DNA from: Clostridiaceae bacterium
Lineage (GTDB): Bacteria; Bacillota; Clostridia; Saccharofermentanales; DTU023
Direction of reading: 5' to 3'
DNA: 41,253 bases
Assembly: GCA_012800435.1 (NCBI GenBank)
Contig: JAAZJH010000041.1
Coordinates: forward strand, 1 to 41,253
Numbering within the stretch: the stretch's first letter is position 1; each line of letters opens with the position of its first letter. The notes under the pieces were generated by a model, which was given only the letters and a program-made list of their open reading frames with translations, made no database searches and was not told the DNA's origin. Positions 32,534 to 41,253 of the stretch are shown here, one piece after another. Both the position numbers and the translations under genes were made by a program.

Positions 32534-33769
32534 TTATGCATCAGGATCATCACGCCAAAGCGGAGACGACATACAGCGCGGTCCGCCTCGTCCACGTGAA
32601 AGTTCGGATGATCCTATTTCATGCAAGGTGACACCGGCTTCTCGAAGCAGTCGATTCGTAACATAATTGCGTTCATAAACAATCACTTCACCGGGCGCGA
32701 TAGCAAGCGTATTGGAAGCGTCGTTCCACTGCTCACGCTGAGCATCGATGCGACTCGTCCCGCCGCAACGGATCAATTCAATTTCCGAAAGCTCGAGATA
32801 CGTTTTCAACACTTTTTCGAGATGGCCGCCACAGCTTTTTGCCGTGAGCGAACCGTCTTTATCGGCAGTGATATCAAAGATCTCCAATGGATCTTCAACT
32901 TCAGGATGGATCGTGAAAATGTCTCGATCGACCATCGTAAAAACGGTATCTAGGTGCATGAACGCGCGTTGCTCGGGAATAATGAAAGCAAGTACGTGCT
33001 CAAATCCGGCATCGGAGTTCAGAATGTTTCGCGCAAGCGTCTTGACAGCGGAAGAATCGGAACGCTGCGAAATCCCCACGGCAAGGACTTTGGGCGAGAG
33101 AACCAGCATATCGCCGCCTTCAAAAGTCGCGTTCACACCGCGGTCTAAATATTTCTGCAATCCGTTGAACATCGGGTGATGATTGACAATGTATTGATAA
33201 ATCAGCGTTTCACGATCGCGTGTCTTCGACCACATGCTATTAATCATGACGCCGGAACCGACGATGGTCATCGGATCTCGAGTAAAGTACAGGTTGGGAA
33301 GAGGATCAAACCAGAGTGTTCGTTGGTAGTCCAGTTGACGAAGTTGCACGTTAAAAGAATCGAAATCTTCGAAACGCCAGCCGCCAAAGACGACGGAGAT
33401 CAATTTCTCCAAGTCGTCACCGTTATCGAGTATGTTCACCATATCGTGTGCCACGGCTTCACCGACGCGCGTTTCTTTCAAAAAATCGAGAAGAAAAGCG
33501 CGCCGAACATCGGAATCCCGCAATATATCTTTAAAAAGATCCTCAAGATACAAGACCTCAACTCCCGCGTTTTCAAAAACGGTCGCGAAGGCACGATGCT
33601 CTTCTTCTGCTACACGTTGATAAGGTAGTTCATCGAAAAGGAGTCGATACATATTTGTCGGCGTGATATTGTCTAATTCAAGACCGGGACGATGGAGCAA
33701 CACTCGGCGAAGTTGACCGATCTCAGAGTAGATGTGTACTCCGCTTCGAATATCATTCGGATGCTTCAC
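32534..33769 (-). CDS. arcA: Arginine deiminase (GTG start)
   Basis: A 411-residue guanidino-group hydrolase. All catalytic motifs are present: NLYFTRDP (Asp), FEGGD (Glu), FMHLDTVFT (His) and GGPRCMSSPL with nucleophile Cys399. It converts arginine to citrulline and ammonia. The start is a GTG at 33769, with AGGAGG 5 bases upstream. The leader of about 85 bases contains a stem AGGGGAT/ATCCCCCT (33793-33799 with 33827-33834) that leaves the ribosome binding site free. The promoter at 33861-33890 sits inside an inverted repeat, which suggests a repressor or ArgR-type control. Confidence 0.96.
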   Translation of the reverse strand: MKHPNDIRSGVHIYSEIGQLRRVLLHRPGLELDNITPTNMYRLLFDELPYQRVAEEEHRAFATVFENAGVEVLYLEDLFKDILRDSDVRRAFLLDFLKETRVGEAVAHDMVNILDNGDDLEKLISVVFGGWRFEDFDSFNVQLRQLDYQRTLWFDPLPNLYFTRDPMTIVGSGVMINSMWSKTRDRETLIYQYIVNHHPMFNGLQKYLDRGVNATFEGGDMLVLSPKVLAVGISQRSDSSAVKTLARNILNSDAGFEHVLAFIIPEQRAFMHLDTVFTMVDRDIFTIHPEVEDPLEIFDITADKDGSLTAKSCGGHLEKVLKTYLELSEIELIRCGGTSRIDAQREQWNDASNTLAIAPGEVIVYERNYVTNRLLREAGVTLHEIGSSELSRGRGGPRCMSSPLWRDDPDA

Positions 33770-33860
33770 AAAAGCCTCCTACGGCAAAAACTAGGGGATG
33801 CTCATAAAATACAACCATTCCGTCTAATCCCCCTCTGTGTCAGAATGATCACTTTTATGC

Positions 33861-33890
33861 ATTATACATTAATTTTGTATAATGGGACAA
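33861..33890 (-). promoter_or_regulatory. Promoter and inverted repeat upstream of arcA
   Basis: On the minus strand TTGTCC (33885-33890) and a perfect TATAAT (33861-33866) are 18 bases apart. Across the promoter, ATTATACA and TGTATAAT (33861-33868 with 33876-33883) form a perfect 8-bp inverted repeat, so a -10-like box exists on both strands. The repeat may be an operator; it does not match the classical ARG box well. Confidence 0.6.
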
Positions 33891-34067
33891 GATGCTGTCC
33901 GACAACAGAGATTAAACGCCCTTTATGATCCTGTCGAATTACCCTCGACAGACACACTAATCACAGCGTTGGGAAAATTGCCGCAGAATAAGGTTTATGG
34001 CGATTTTGAAAGTGTTATTTATCGTGGACTGACAGAACTTGGCTTGGCGTTAAAACCTAGATTTTGA
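33882..34067 (+). CDS. Small hypothetical ORF or gene remnant
   Basis: A 61-codon plus-strand frame in an otherwise empty 312-base gap between atpD and arcA. It has no ribosome binding site; its ATG overlaps the TATAAT of the palindrome above. The C-terminal half (NKVYGDFESVIYRGLTELGL) looks like real protein sequence rather than random translation, so it may be the end of a decayed gene. I do not recognise a family. Confidence 0.3.
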   Translation: MGQDAVRQQRLNALYDPVELPSTDTLITALGKLPQNKVYGDFESVIYRGLTELGLALKPRF

Positions 34068-34081
34068 CACTATAAAAGGTG

Positions 34082-34774
34082 CTATTCGCTATATCCGTCT
34101 CGGCGCTGCTCCGTTTTTTCACGTCGTTTCGTCAATTCCTGTTCAACGATCATATCTTTGACTTTCATGAGACGCGTCAGGTTGCCGCGCTCATTCTCGT
34201 CCATTTTCATCGTGATCGAATGGATCGTCTCCTCTATGGAAGGAATCATGACGTACTCAAGGGAGTTGACTCGTCGACGCGTCCGTTCGATTTCTGCTGC
34301 GAGCAAATGCGATTTATGCTCCAGAGTAGCGAGCTCCATCAGCAACGGGAGTGCTTCCGCGAACGTATCAAGCACATCATCAAGTTGCCCCGGCGCCGTT
34401 GTCATGCCGTAGGGCAACCTTTTTACGCGCATGTCATCATCCAGGTTCGCAACGCGAAAGATCGGGGTTCGGACACTCATCGTGTTTTCCTGTGTCACTG
34501 CTACCAAAACAGGCAACCCGGCCGCCATGAGCGCTTCATCAACGACTTCACCGCCGATGGCAGCGCGCGCAAGCAACATCTTGCGGTGTCCCTTTGCGAG
34601 CAAAGCTTCCATTTTCTCACGCAACGTATCGACATCGAGGACGATCGCGAGAAATTGGCGCATCATTTCGTCGCGCTTGTCTTTTAACAGCTTGTGACCG
34701 CGACGCGCAATGCGGAGCTGCCCTTTTAGACGCAGCAGCTCCATCCGGTTCGGGTTGACGCGCATGACGGCCAT
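34082..34774 (-). CDS. atpD: V/A-type ATPase subunit D
   Basis: A 230-residue central-stalk protein. It has the start pattern VNPNRMELLRLKGQL and long helices at both ends (about 10-80 and 130-200) that form the rotor coiled coil. A charged, Arg/Glu-rich C-terminus is normal for subunit D. It starts at a TGATG junction with atpB (34774). It is last in the operon. No terminator follows in the 190 bases before the arcA promoter, which lies on the same strand, so some readthrough into arcA is possible. Confidence 0.93.
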   Translation of the reverse strand: MAVMRVNPNRMELLRLKGQLRIARRGHKLLKDKRDEMMRQFLAIVLDVDTLREKMEALLAKGHRKMLLARAAIGGEVVDEALMAAGLPVLVAVTQENTMSVRTPIFRVANLDDDMRVKRLPYGMTTAPGQLDDVLDTFAEALPLLMELATLEHKSHLLAAEIERTRRRVNSLEYVMIPSIEETIHSITMKMDENERGNLTRLMKVKDMIVEQELTKRREKTEQRRDGYSE

Positions 34775-36156
34775 CAGTTGTCCGCTCCCTTATTGTAGTA
34801 TTGCTCAATGTATTCGTCGTGCACGCGTTTCAGCTCGGAAGCAGGCAACATGGAAAGAAGCGACCAGCCGATGTTGAGCGTTTCCTCAATTGAACGATCC
34901 GTATTAAATCCCTGCGAGACGTACTGTTTTTCAAATGCCTCTGAAAACTTGGCATACTCGCGATCAAGCGGCGAGAGAGCATCTTCTCCGAGAATAATCT
35001 CCAGATCACGTGCGTCTTTACCGCGCGAATACGCTGCGAAAAGTTGGTTCATCGTGTCCGCGTGGTCGGCGCGCGTCCGCCCCTTGCCGATACCCTTGTC
35101 TTTTAAGCGTGAAAGCGACGGCAGCACGTCGATCGGCGGCTGAATACCGCGGCGGAAAAGATCGCGCGAAAGAATGATCTGTCCTTCTGTGATGTAACCG
35201 GTAAGGTCCGGGATGGGATGTGTTTTGTCGTCATCCGGCATCGTCAGGATCGGAACGAATGTGATGGATCCTTTTTTCCCTTTAATGCGGCCGGCGCGCT
35301 CATAAATACTGGCAAGGTCGGTATAAAGGTAACCGGGGTACCCGCGACGCCCGGGTACTTCCTTGCGCGCGGCGGAAACTTCACGCAACGCTTCGGCGTA
35401 ATACGTGATGTCGGTCATCAGAACGAGAACGTGCATATCGAGATCAAACGCCAAATATTCAGCCGCTGTCATCGCCATGCGCGGAGTCGAAATGCGCTCA
35501 ATCGCCGGGTCATTCGCAAGGTTAATGAACATCACGGCGCGATCAATGGCACCTGTCCGACGAAAATCGCCGATAAAATAGTCCGCTTCCTCAAAGGTAA
35601 TGCCCATCGCCGCAAAAACGACGGCAAATGTCTCTTCGCTATTTAGCACTTCCGCCTGACGGGCGATCTGTGCCGCAAGCTGAGCATGAGGAAGACCCGC
35701 GCCTGAAAAGATAGGCAATTTTTGCCCGCGTACGAGCGTATTAAGTCCGTCTATCGCCGACACGCCCGTCTGGATAAATTCATTAGGGTAATCTCGTGCC
35801 GCCGGGTTGATCGGCATGCCGTTGATGTCGCGCATCGCCTCGGGAATCACCGCCTTGCCGCCGTCGATCGGACTGCCCATACCGTCAAAAATGCGACCTA
35901 GCATATCTCGTGATACGGCAAGTTCCAATCCGCGCCCAAGAAAGCGTACCGTGCTATCTTCGATATTGAGGCCGATTGAACTTTCAAAAAGCTGGACAAG
36001 CGCGTCCGATCCCTCTATCTCCAGCACCTTACAGCGTCGTCGCTCGCCGTTTACGAGTTCAATTTCACCGAGTTCGTCAAATTTGACGTTATCAACACCG
36101 CGGACCAGCATCAATGGCCCTGCGATCTCCTCTATTGTTCTATATTCTCTTGCCAT
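34774..36156 (-). CDS. atpB: V/A-type ATPase subunit B (non-catalytic)
   Basis: A 460-residue nucleotide-binding-fold subunit. In place of a Walker A motif it has [17 protein letters not shown] (about 150-166), the mark of the non-catalytic B subunit. Other family signatures are [38 protein letters not shown]-like (partial) and PSLSRL. It alternates with three A subunits in the head. It starts 15 bases after atpA, with CGGAG upstream. Confidence 0.96.
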   Translation of the reverse strand: MAREYRTIEEIAGPLMLVRGVDNVKFDELGEIELVNGERRRCKVLEIEGSDALVQLFESSIGLNIEDSTVRFLGRGLELAVSRDMLGRIFDGMGSPIDGGKAVIPEAMRDINGMPINPAARDYPNEFIQTGVSAIDGLNTLVRGQKLPIFSGAGLPHAQLAAQIARQAEVLNSEETFAVVFAAMGITFEEADYFIGDFRRTGAIDRAVMFINLANDPAIERISTPRMAMTAAEYLAFDLDMHVLVLMTDITYYAEALREVSAARKEVPGRRGYPGYLYTDLASIYERAGRIKGKKGSITFVPILTMPDDDKTHPIPDLTGYITEGQIILSRDLFRRGIQPPIDVLPSLSRLKDKGIGKGRTRADHADTMNQLFAAYSRGKDARDLEIILGEDALSPLDREYAKFSEAFEKQYVSQGFNTDRSIEETLNIGWSLLSMLPASELKRVHDEYIEQYYNKGADN

Positions 36157-36171
36157 GTCTGTCTCCGTTCC

Positions 36172-37941
36172 TTACGCGCAAAGTCGGCTCATCTCTTTGA
36201 TCAGCTCATCACGACGCGACGCATACCACTCATCGACTTCATCTTCAGACACCATCTTAAAGCGGGCAATATCTTCGCGAACCGGCAATGCCATCAATCG
36301 ATCAAAATTCGCGCCTTTGTCGAGCGCTTTTTGCGCTTCTTCGTAAAACAACATAACCAACGCCAGCATCTTGTACTGTTTATTGATCGATGTGTACGTA
36401 TCTATATCATCAAACGAGTTTTGATGCAGGAAGTCTTCACGCAATGAACGCGCCGACTCAAGCTTCAGACGATCCGCATTCGACAGGGCGTCCTGACCGA
36501 TCAGGCGCACGATTTCCTCGAGCTCGGATTCTTCTTGAAGCAGCGTCATTGCGTCCTGTCGAAGTCTGCTGAAATCCGATGATATATGGCGATCCATCCA
36601 AGCGTCTACCTTATCCTGATAAAGTGAGTAACTCGTCAACCAGTTGATCGCTGGAAAATGGCGTTTATACGCTAACGCGGAATCAAGACTCCAGAAGACT
36701 TGCGTGATGCGTAGCGTCGACTGCGCGACAGGATCGGAAAGGTCTCCTCCGGGAGGCGACACCGCGCCGATGGCGGTGATGGAGCCGACACGCTCTTTGT
36801 CGCTGCCTAGACATGAGATAACACCGGCACGTTCATAGAACGACGCAAGACGCGATCCTAGATAAGCCGGATAGCCTTCTTCTCCGGGCATTTCCTCTAG
36901 GCGGCCGGACATCTCGCGAAGCGCTTCCGCCCACCGCGATGTCGAATCGGCCATAAGGGAGACAGAATATCCCATGTCACGGAAATACTCGGCGATCGTG
37001 ATGCCGGTATAGATGGACGCCTCGCGCGCCGCCACCGGCATATCAGACGTATTCGCAATCAAAATCGTTCGCTCCATCAGCGATTGGCCTGATTTCGGGT
37101 CTTTCAGTTGCGGGAATTCCATCAAAACGTCTGTCATCTCGTTGCCACGCTCGCCACAGCCGATATAGACCACAATATCGGCTTCGGCCCATTTGGCTAA
37201 CTGATGCTGTATGACCGTTTTGCCTGATCCGAACGGGCCGGGAACGGCAGCGGTGCCGCCTTTCGCGACCGGGAAAAAGGTGTCGATCGTGCGTTGTCCG
37301 GTGATAAGCGGTCCCGAGGGTGCGCGTTTTTCCCGATAAGGTCGACCGATTCTTACAGGCCAACGTTGCATCATGGTGAGCTCATACGTCTCCTGCTGTT
37401 CATCTTCGACGATGGCTACGATATCCGTCACCGTGAAATCACCTTCATAAATTGCTTTCAAAGTGCCGGAGAGACCGGGCGGAACCAAAATGCGGTGCTC
37501 CATGATCTCTGTTTCATCAACGATACCGATCACATCTCCGCCGCGGACAACGTCGCCTTCTTTAAGAACCGGTTTGAACGCCCATGTTTTATCGCGATCG
37601 AGCGCAGGCGCGAAAGCGCCTCGCGTGATGAAATCACCTTCCATCGCCGCGAGCCGGTCAAGCGGACGCTGAATACCGTCGTAGATGCTGCCGATCATGC
37701 CGGGCCCCAACTCTACTGAAAGCGGTGTGCCGCGTGAGACAACTTCTTCGCCGGGACCCAGCCCGGCCGTCTCTTCGTACACCTGAATCGACGCTTCGTC
37801 TCCGTGCATCTCGATGATCTCGCCGATCAGCTTTTTATCCGACACTTCAACGACGTCGAACATATCGGCGTTGCGCATGCCGGAGGCGATAACAAGCGGT
37901 CCGGAGACCTTGACGATCTCTCCCTGAATACGTTTGCTCAT
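36172..37941 (-). CDS. atpA: V/A-type ATPase subunit A (catalytic)
   Basis: A 589-residue catalytic subunit. The Walker A motif GPFGSGKT is at 235-242, and the Walker B region [18 protein letters not shown] follows later. The non-homologous insert between about 115 and 190 distinguishes it from F-type beta subunits. It hydrolyses or makes ATP in the cytoplasmic head. GAGG lies before the ATG. It is preceded by an unusual 223-base non-coding gap after atpF. Confidence 0.97.
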   Translation of the reverse strand: MSKRIQGEIVKVSGPLVIASGMRNADMFDVVEVSDKKLIGEIIEMHGDEASIQVYEETAGLGPGEEVVSRGTPLSVELGPGMIGSIYDGIQRPLDRLAAMEGDFITRGAFAPALDRDKTWAFKPVLKEGDVVRGGDVIGIVDETEIMEHRILVPPGLSGTLKAIYEGDFTVTDIVAIVEDEQQETYELTMMQRWPVRIGRPYREKRAPSGPLITGQRTIDTFFPVAKGGTAAVPGPFGSGKTVIQHQLAKWAEADIVVYIGCGERGNEMTDVLMEFPQLKDPKSGQSLMERTILIANTSDMPVAAREASIYTGITIAEYFRDMGYSVSLMADSTSRWAEALREMSGRLEEMPGEEGYPAYLGSRLASFYERAGVISCLGSDKERVGSITAIGAVSPPGGDLSDPVAQSTLRITQVFWSLDSALAYKRHFPAINWLTSYSLYQDKVDAWMDRHISSDFSRLRQDAMTLLQEESELEEIVRLIGQDALSNADRLKLESARSLREDFLHQNSFDDIDTYTSINKQYKMLALVMLFYEEAQKALDKGANFDRLMALPVREDIARFKMVSEDEVDEWYASRRDELIKEMSRLCA

Positions 37942-38164
37942 GGATGATTCCTCACTCTATGTTTTCAAATGTCGTATTTCACATTCGATTGTTCTTCTTC
38001 ATTTCGCGCTTTCTCAATGAACTCATTGCTCAGCGCTTCTTCACCGGGCGTTGGTCGACATTTGCCAAATTTCAATTGACCCGCAACGCCAAACACTTTT
38101 CTCAAACACTGCTCTTTTTAACTTTTTTTCGGCGATATCGTGTTCTCCCCCGTGACCAAAGCAG
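37942..38164 (-). other. Unexplained gap inside the V-ATPase operon
   Basis: All other V-ATPase junctions in the window are between 100 bases apart and 8 bases overlapping, yet 223 bases lie between atpF and atpA. The minus strand has only short frames and no strong promoter, terminator or long hairpin. It may be an untranslated spacer, or the site of a lost small gene. Confidence 0.5.
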
Positions 38165-38602
38165 TTAAATCGAACATGTATCCGGTTCATCGGAGTCCGA
38201 TCCGGTGCCGGCAGACTTTTCTTCCTGCAATTTTTTCCGCTGTCCGATTAAATCGATTCCGGTTGCCTTGCTGACGGCAGCACGCAGTTCGCCGCGTCCC
38301 ATGTACGGTGTTTTGCCTGAAGACGGAATGATAATGACGGCGGGAAGAACACGCAGACGCCATGGTACGAGAGCGCTGCCCATAATCTCAGCAAGCGATT
38401 CAGTTAGAAAAATGACGGCGTACCCTTCATCCGCCCAAGCGTTGAGTTGACTAAAAGCTGCCTCCGTTGTCCGCGCTTCGGCGACAGAAAGCCCAAGCGC
38501 GCGAAAAGCGACAATGCTTTCCCATTCGCCGATCACACCGACTTTATGAAACTCACCATTCGTCATGGCATTCTGATTCATTTCCGGAACGGCACATTCC
38601 AT
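38165..38602 (-). CDS. atpF: V/A-type ATPase subunit F
   Basis: A stalk protein, usually about 100-110 residues. The start is uncertain. The ATG at 38602 gives 145 residues and lies 4 bases after the atpC stop, with GGGAG upstream; an ATG at 38566 would give 133. The core is HKVGVIGEWESIVAFRALGL, then VIFLTESLAEIMG and AVIIIPSSG, which fit subunit F. The C-terminus carries an unusual acidic, Ser-rich tail of about 20 residues. Residues beyond the F core are therefore present at both ends. Confidence 0.82.
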   Translation of the reverse strand: MECAVPEMNQNAMTNGEFHKVGVIGEWESIVAFRALGLSVAEARTTEAAFSQLNAWADEGYAVIFLTESLAEIMGSALVPWRLRVLPAVIIIPSSGKTPYMGRGELRAAVSKATGIDLIGQRKKLQEEKSAGTGSDSDEPDTCSI

Positions 38603-38606
38603 CACA

Positions 38607-39680
38607 TTAATCTCCCACAATTTCACATCCGTTGGCCGATGAATCCGATTCATTAGAAAGAATCACATCTTCCTCGATCAGGCCGACACGCGCCAACGCC
38701 ATACGCGCATACCGAATTTCAATAACACGTGTCAACACGTAATACAGAACTCGCCGAACATCTGCCGCCTCGCGTCGGCCTTCAGCGACTTCTTTAGCAA
38801 GCAGACTCTCTCCATCCTGCAAAAAAGCGGTCGCCGTGCCCTCATCGCCATAAGAGTCGACGTAATCGTTCATCGAGGCATAAGGCGTACCGATAAACGC
38901 CTCTTTGATTTCTTCCTTTTCAGCATCGAAAAGTCGGTGCCATACCGATTCCGAAATGGCACCTAAGGGAAGCAAACTGAAAAGGAAATAAGATTTACTC
39001 ACACCTCGAAGCCGACTTCGCAAAAGCGTCTCATAATTCGTCAAATCACGCCGCATAGCAAGCGCTCGTGAAAACCACGGCGCGTTCAGCATTTCCGCAA
39101 GGCGAGCTCTTATCGTCTCCGTGTCGCGATCGACGGATATATCGATTGCTGCCGCGTCGTAATGTTGGTTATATGCTTCGCGGGCGCGTTGGATCACAGC
39201 GGGAACCCAATCAGGCACTTTGATATCCTTCTTAACACCACGCACAGCTTCATAAAGCGTTTCCGGATCAATCAACGATGTATCAAGAAGCGAAGGTTTC
39301 AAGACATTAAAAGAACGAGCATCATCGCCTTGAAGCTCTTCTTTCAAAAACACTTTCAAGTTATGCGCATCGCGCGGCAGGAGAAGCACTGTGCGAAATC
39401 CGTCGCCGGGTTCCACCTCTTTCAAAAAATCAAAAACCGCGTCGTACTCATCAGCAAGCATGGCTTTTATCGTGCTTTTTTGAGGATAATGGTGTTCCAG
39501 AAGAATACGTCGAATGTCGTCTTGTGAAGCAGCGGTATTCAGACGTTCAAAACCTGCTTTCCCTAGAAGATTGCGCTCCAAAACCCACGATCGCCCCGCC
39601 GCGAATTCCCATGATCCTTGTTTATCTTGGAGGATCGTCGGCAGAGGAAGTGTCGTCATTTCGGACGTCGGATTACGCAT
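38607..39680 (-). CDS. atpC: V/A-type ATPase subunit C
   Basis: A 357-residue, largely helical protein of the V-type C/AC39 family. It links the head and central stalk to the membrane ring. Family-like stretches include RSWVLERNLLGKAGFERL near the start, TVLLLPRDAHNLKVFLKEEL and ADVRRVLYYVLTRVIEIRYARM near the end. The ATG at 39680 lies 8 bases inside the end of atpE, with GAGGAG 7 bases upstream. The protein lies where ntpC is in the Enterococcus order. Confidence 0.88.
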   Translation of the reverse strand: MRNPTSEMTTLPLPTILQDKQGSWEFAAGRSWVLERNLLGKAGFERLNTAASQDDIRRILLEHHYPQKSTIKAMLADEYDAVFDFLKEVEPGDGFRTVLLLPRDAHNLKVFLKEELQGDDARSFNVLKPSLLDTSLIDPETLYEAVRGVKKDIKVPDWVPAVIQRAREAYNQHYDAAAIDISVDRDTETIRARLAEMLNAPWFSRALAMRRDLTNYETLLRSRLRGVSKSYFLFSLLPLGAISESVWHRLFDAEKEEIKEAFIGTPYASMNDYVDSYGDEGTATAFLQDGESLLAKEVAEGRREAADVRRVLYYVLTRVIEIRYARMALARVGLIEEDVILSNESDSSANGCEIVGD

Positions 39681-40272
39681 CGTCCGACTCCTCAGCCGCC
39701 GTATCGTTGCTCAACATTTCAAAAATATAGCGTGTCAACTCCGGTCGGTGATCGCGCACGACAAGATCATAAGTTAGATTGTCCACGACGCGGCCATGCA
39801 GAATCATGATACCTCCCGAGAAGTTGCCGGCTTTTTTCGAAAAAGAGAAATTGCCCTTGCCCAGTGCAGCGGCAAGAGGTTCTTTAAGATGCTCCTCGCC
39901 TTCTGCCAGAGTAATTTCGCCTTCGTTGACTCCGAGCGCATATACCCAAGACGCGTATCGTTTCACGCGAAGATCTTCAGGCTCTTCATTCAGCAGATTC
40001 AACGCTCGGGAAATCACTTCCTCTGCGATAACCTGCCGGTGAGCCAGACGGGTTTTCCTCTTCTCCGCGTCCGCTAAACTCTCACCTCGGCGAATCGTCA
40101 ACTCCGCGTCACGCTGAGCGCTCTCTTCCGCCTCATGAACAATTCTTCGACACTCTTCTTCGCTTGCAGCGATCGTTTGCTCCTCAAAGGCGGTCGCGTC
40201 ATTCTGAATCGCCATAACCATGGCGTCGGCATTATTGAGAATATGCTGTTTGATTCGTTCGATTCCTTGCAC
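39673..40272 (-). CDS. atpE: V/A-type ATPase subunit E (GTG start)
   Basis: A 199-residue peripheral-stalk protein. Residues about 10-90 form a long charged helix rich in Glu, Arg and Ala, followed by a globular C-terminal part with FSGGIMILHGRVVDNLTYD, the most conserved region of subunit E. The start is a GTG at 40272 with CGGAG about 10 bases upstream; an ATG inside the helix is less likely. It overlaps atpC by 8 bases. Confidence 0.88.
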   Translation of the reverse strand: MQGIERIKQHILNNADAMVMAIQNDATAFEEQTIAASEEECRRIVHEAEESAQRDAELTIRRGESLADAEKRKTRLAHRQVIAEEVISRALNLLNEEPEDLRVKRYASWVYALGVNEGEITLAEGEEHLKEPLAAALGKGNFSFSKKAGNFSGGIMILHGRVVDNLTYDLVVRDHRPELTRYIFEMLSNDTAAEESDDA

Positions 40273-40334
40273 GTTTCAGCGCTCCGTTTCTTTCGGGATG
40301 CATCATTCATCAAGGCTTCGGCGATGAAGCTGCA

Positions 40335-40811
40335 TTACACTTTGATGCTCAGCACGCCTAGAATCGTCGCGAGCAACGCGAGGATAGCGTACGTTTCGAC
40401 CATGACGGCAAACACGATCGCGTTGCCGCTACGATCCGGACGCTTCGTGATGAGCGACATTCCGCCTTCGGATGCCCATCCCTGATGAGCCGCAGAGAGC
40501 AACCCGACCAGAGCAATGGGAAGCGCTGCCATCACGAACATAAGGCCTTGTTGCAAGGTGATATTTGTATTCCCACCCAGAACGCCGGACTGGCTCATGA
40601 TCATAAACCAGCCAAGCAAGCCGTAGATACCCTGCGTCCCCGGCAACGCTTGCAAAATCAGCAGTTTGCCGAACAGTGTCGGATCTTCCGCAATGATACC
40701 TGTCGCGATCTTTCCCAGTCGACCAAGCGCTTTAGCTGATCCGATACCCGGCAACGTCACGGCAAGTGCACCTGCAAAATAGACCAATATTGTTCCGTAG
40801 ATACTGTTCAT
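40335..40811 (-). CDS. atpK: V/A-type ATPase subunit K (rotor ring)
   Basis: A 158-residue membrane protein with four helices, made by duplication of the two-helix c-subunit. Only the second hairpin carries the ion-binding acid, Glu139 in VMVETYAIL. Leu56, Thr59, Gln60 (LPGTQG) and Gln110 (AAHQG) match the sodium ligands L61, T64, Q65, Q110 and E139 of Enterococcus hirae NtpK, so the enzyme may move sodium. The start at 40811 has GGGGAGGATAAA, one of the strongest sites in the operon, as suits a protein needed in many copies. An ORF start 27 bases upstream lacks such support. Confidence 0.94.
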   Translation of the reverse strand: MNSIYGTILVYFAGALAVTLPGIGSAKALGRLGKIATGIIAEDPTLFGKLLILQALPGTQGIYGLLGWFMIMSQSGVLGGNTNITLQQGLMFVMAALPIALVGLLSAAHQGWASEGGMSLITKRPDRSGNAIVFAVMVETYAILALLATILGVLSIKV

Positions 40812-40881
40812 TTTATCCTCCCCATCATCGGCAATCATACCGATGGATTAACGCCATTTCATCACTGAGAATGGCCTGTCA

Positions 40882-40899
40882 CAGAAACAAGCGTTTCTG
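40882..40899 (-). promoter_or_regulatory. Hairpin between atpI and atpK
   Basis: CAGAAAC and GTTTCTG form a perfect 7-bp stem with a 4-base loop in the 100-base gap. It may mark an mRNA processing or stabilising site that raises atpK expression. No T run follows, so it is not a terminator. Confidence 0.4.
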
Positions 40900-40911
40900 A
40901 AAACAATCGTT

Positions 40912-41253
40912 TTATACTCGATCGGACGGCGCCTCTTGTTCACTGCGCCCCTCCATGATCGCTACATACTCCGTATTGCGTCGAAGAGGCTTGAAAAAAT
41001 GGCCGCCTCCAACGAAAAATTTTCCAAACATTTCAACATATTGCAGACGGCTCGTGTGCACGAAAGCAGACAGCGTCGACAATGCCAGATTCAACGTGTG
41101 GCCAAAAAGCGCGATTACAGCAAACGCAATATAGCCGAAGAGCGATGTGCCAAAGAGCATACCGAGCATATTAACCACCATGGCAATGACCGATGTAGCC
41201 AACACCAACGCCAGAATGCGTGAATAGGACAGGATATCACCCAGCCAAGAGGT
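40912..41253 (-). CDS. atpI: V/A-type ATPase subunit I, C-terminal part (cut by window edge)
   Basis: The last 114 codons of a long membrane protein, open to the right edge. The first visible residues read LGDILSYSRILALVLAT, the signature of subunit I, with the helix Arg that faces the rotor ring. Two more membrane segments and a hydrophilic end follow (YVEMFGKFFVGGGHFFKPL). It forms the stator half of the ion channel. The full gene and the operon promoter lie outside the window. Confidence 0.93.
   Translation of the reverse strand, partial: TSWLGDILSYSRILALVLATSVIAMVVNMLGMLFGTSLFGYIAFAVIALFGHTLNLALSTLSAFVHTSRLQYVEMFGKFFVGGGHFFKPLRRNTEYVAIMEGRSEQEAPSDRV

Noticed and set aside
37944-38168. 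Plus-strand ORF of 74 codons in the V-ATPase gap
   Set aside because: It has no ribosome binding site, opposes the operon direction, and its Phe/Arg-rich translation does not look like a real protein.

Overview
The window looks like chromosome from an anaerobic, amino-acid-fermenting member of the Firmicutes (Clostridia or a close relative). The grounds are strong AGGAGG-type ribosome binding sites with some GTG and TTG starts, a zinc-ribbon (four-Cys) ribosomal protein L28, the Clostridia-type oxidative ornithine pathway, arginine deiminase with carbamate kinase, and a bacterial V/A-type ATPase. I cannot name the species. I see no insertion sequence, prophage or CRISPR array.

Left part (1-8.1 kb, minus strand): one likely operon runs from a promoter at 8090-8118. 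It holds a short-chain dehydrogenase, a Liv-type ABC importer (lipoprotein, two permeases, two ATPases) and two paralogous polysaccharide-deacetylase-fold (NodB/PuuE/cyclic-imidase-like) hydrolases. After a structured intergenic region comes the start of an unrecognised gene cut by the left edge. I infer uptake and hydrolysis of an amide-type or imide-type compound.

Middle part (8.4-21.6 kb): a tRNA-Ala(GGC) gene with its terminator. Then a three-gene ABC-2 exporter faces a NarL-type two-component system, an arrangement like the linearmycin-resistance LnrJK/LnrLMN system. Next come an ArsR-regulated ABC exporter with two large palindromic operators, a guanine deaminase, ribosomal protein L28, a SmtB-like metal sensor with its P1B metal-exporting ATPase, and a lone hisE.

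Right part (21.7-41.25 kb, minus strand): an arginine/ornithine energy island. ArcA and ArcC represent the deiminase pathway (no ornithine carbamoyltransferase lies in the window). The ornithine operon is ord-ortA, ortB, oraS-oraE, mutL/glmL-like, orr, alr. Two pairs of proteins that are usually separate are fused here: Ord with OrtA, and OraS with OraE. A terminal alanine racemase fits the expected D-alanine product. Upstream lies the V-ATPase operon I-K-E-C-F-A-B-D, cut by the right edge in subunit I. Its K subunit carries the residue set known as the sodium site in Enterococcus hirae NtpK. Together these genes would turn arginine into ATP, acetyl-CoA, alanine and ammonia and connect ATP to an ion gradient.

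The most notable candidates are the two pathway fusions, a possible small RNA (about 21742-21818) whose C-rich loop can pair with the ord Shine-Dalgarno sequence, the Cys/His-rich N-terminus that replaces the usual metal-binding domain of the P1B ATPase, and the paired ArsR operators. All functional statements come from reading the sequence; no database search was run.
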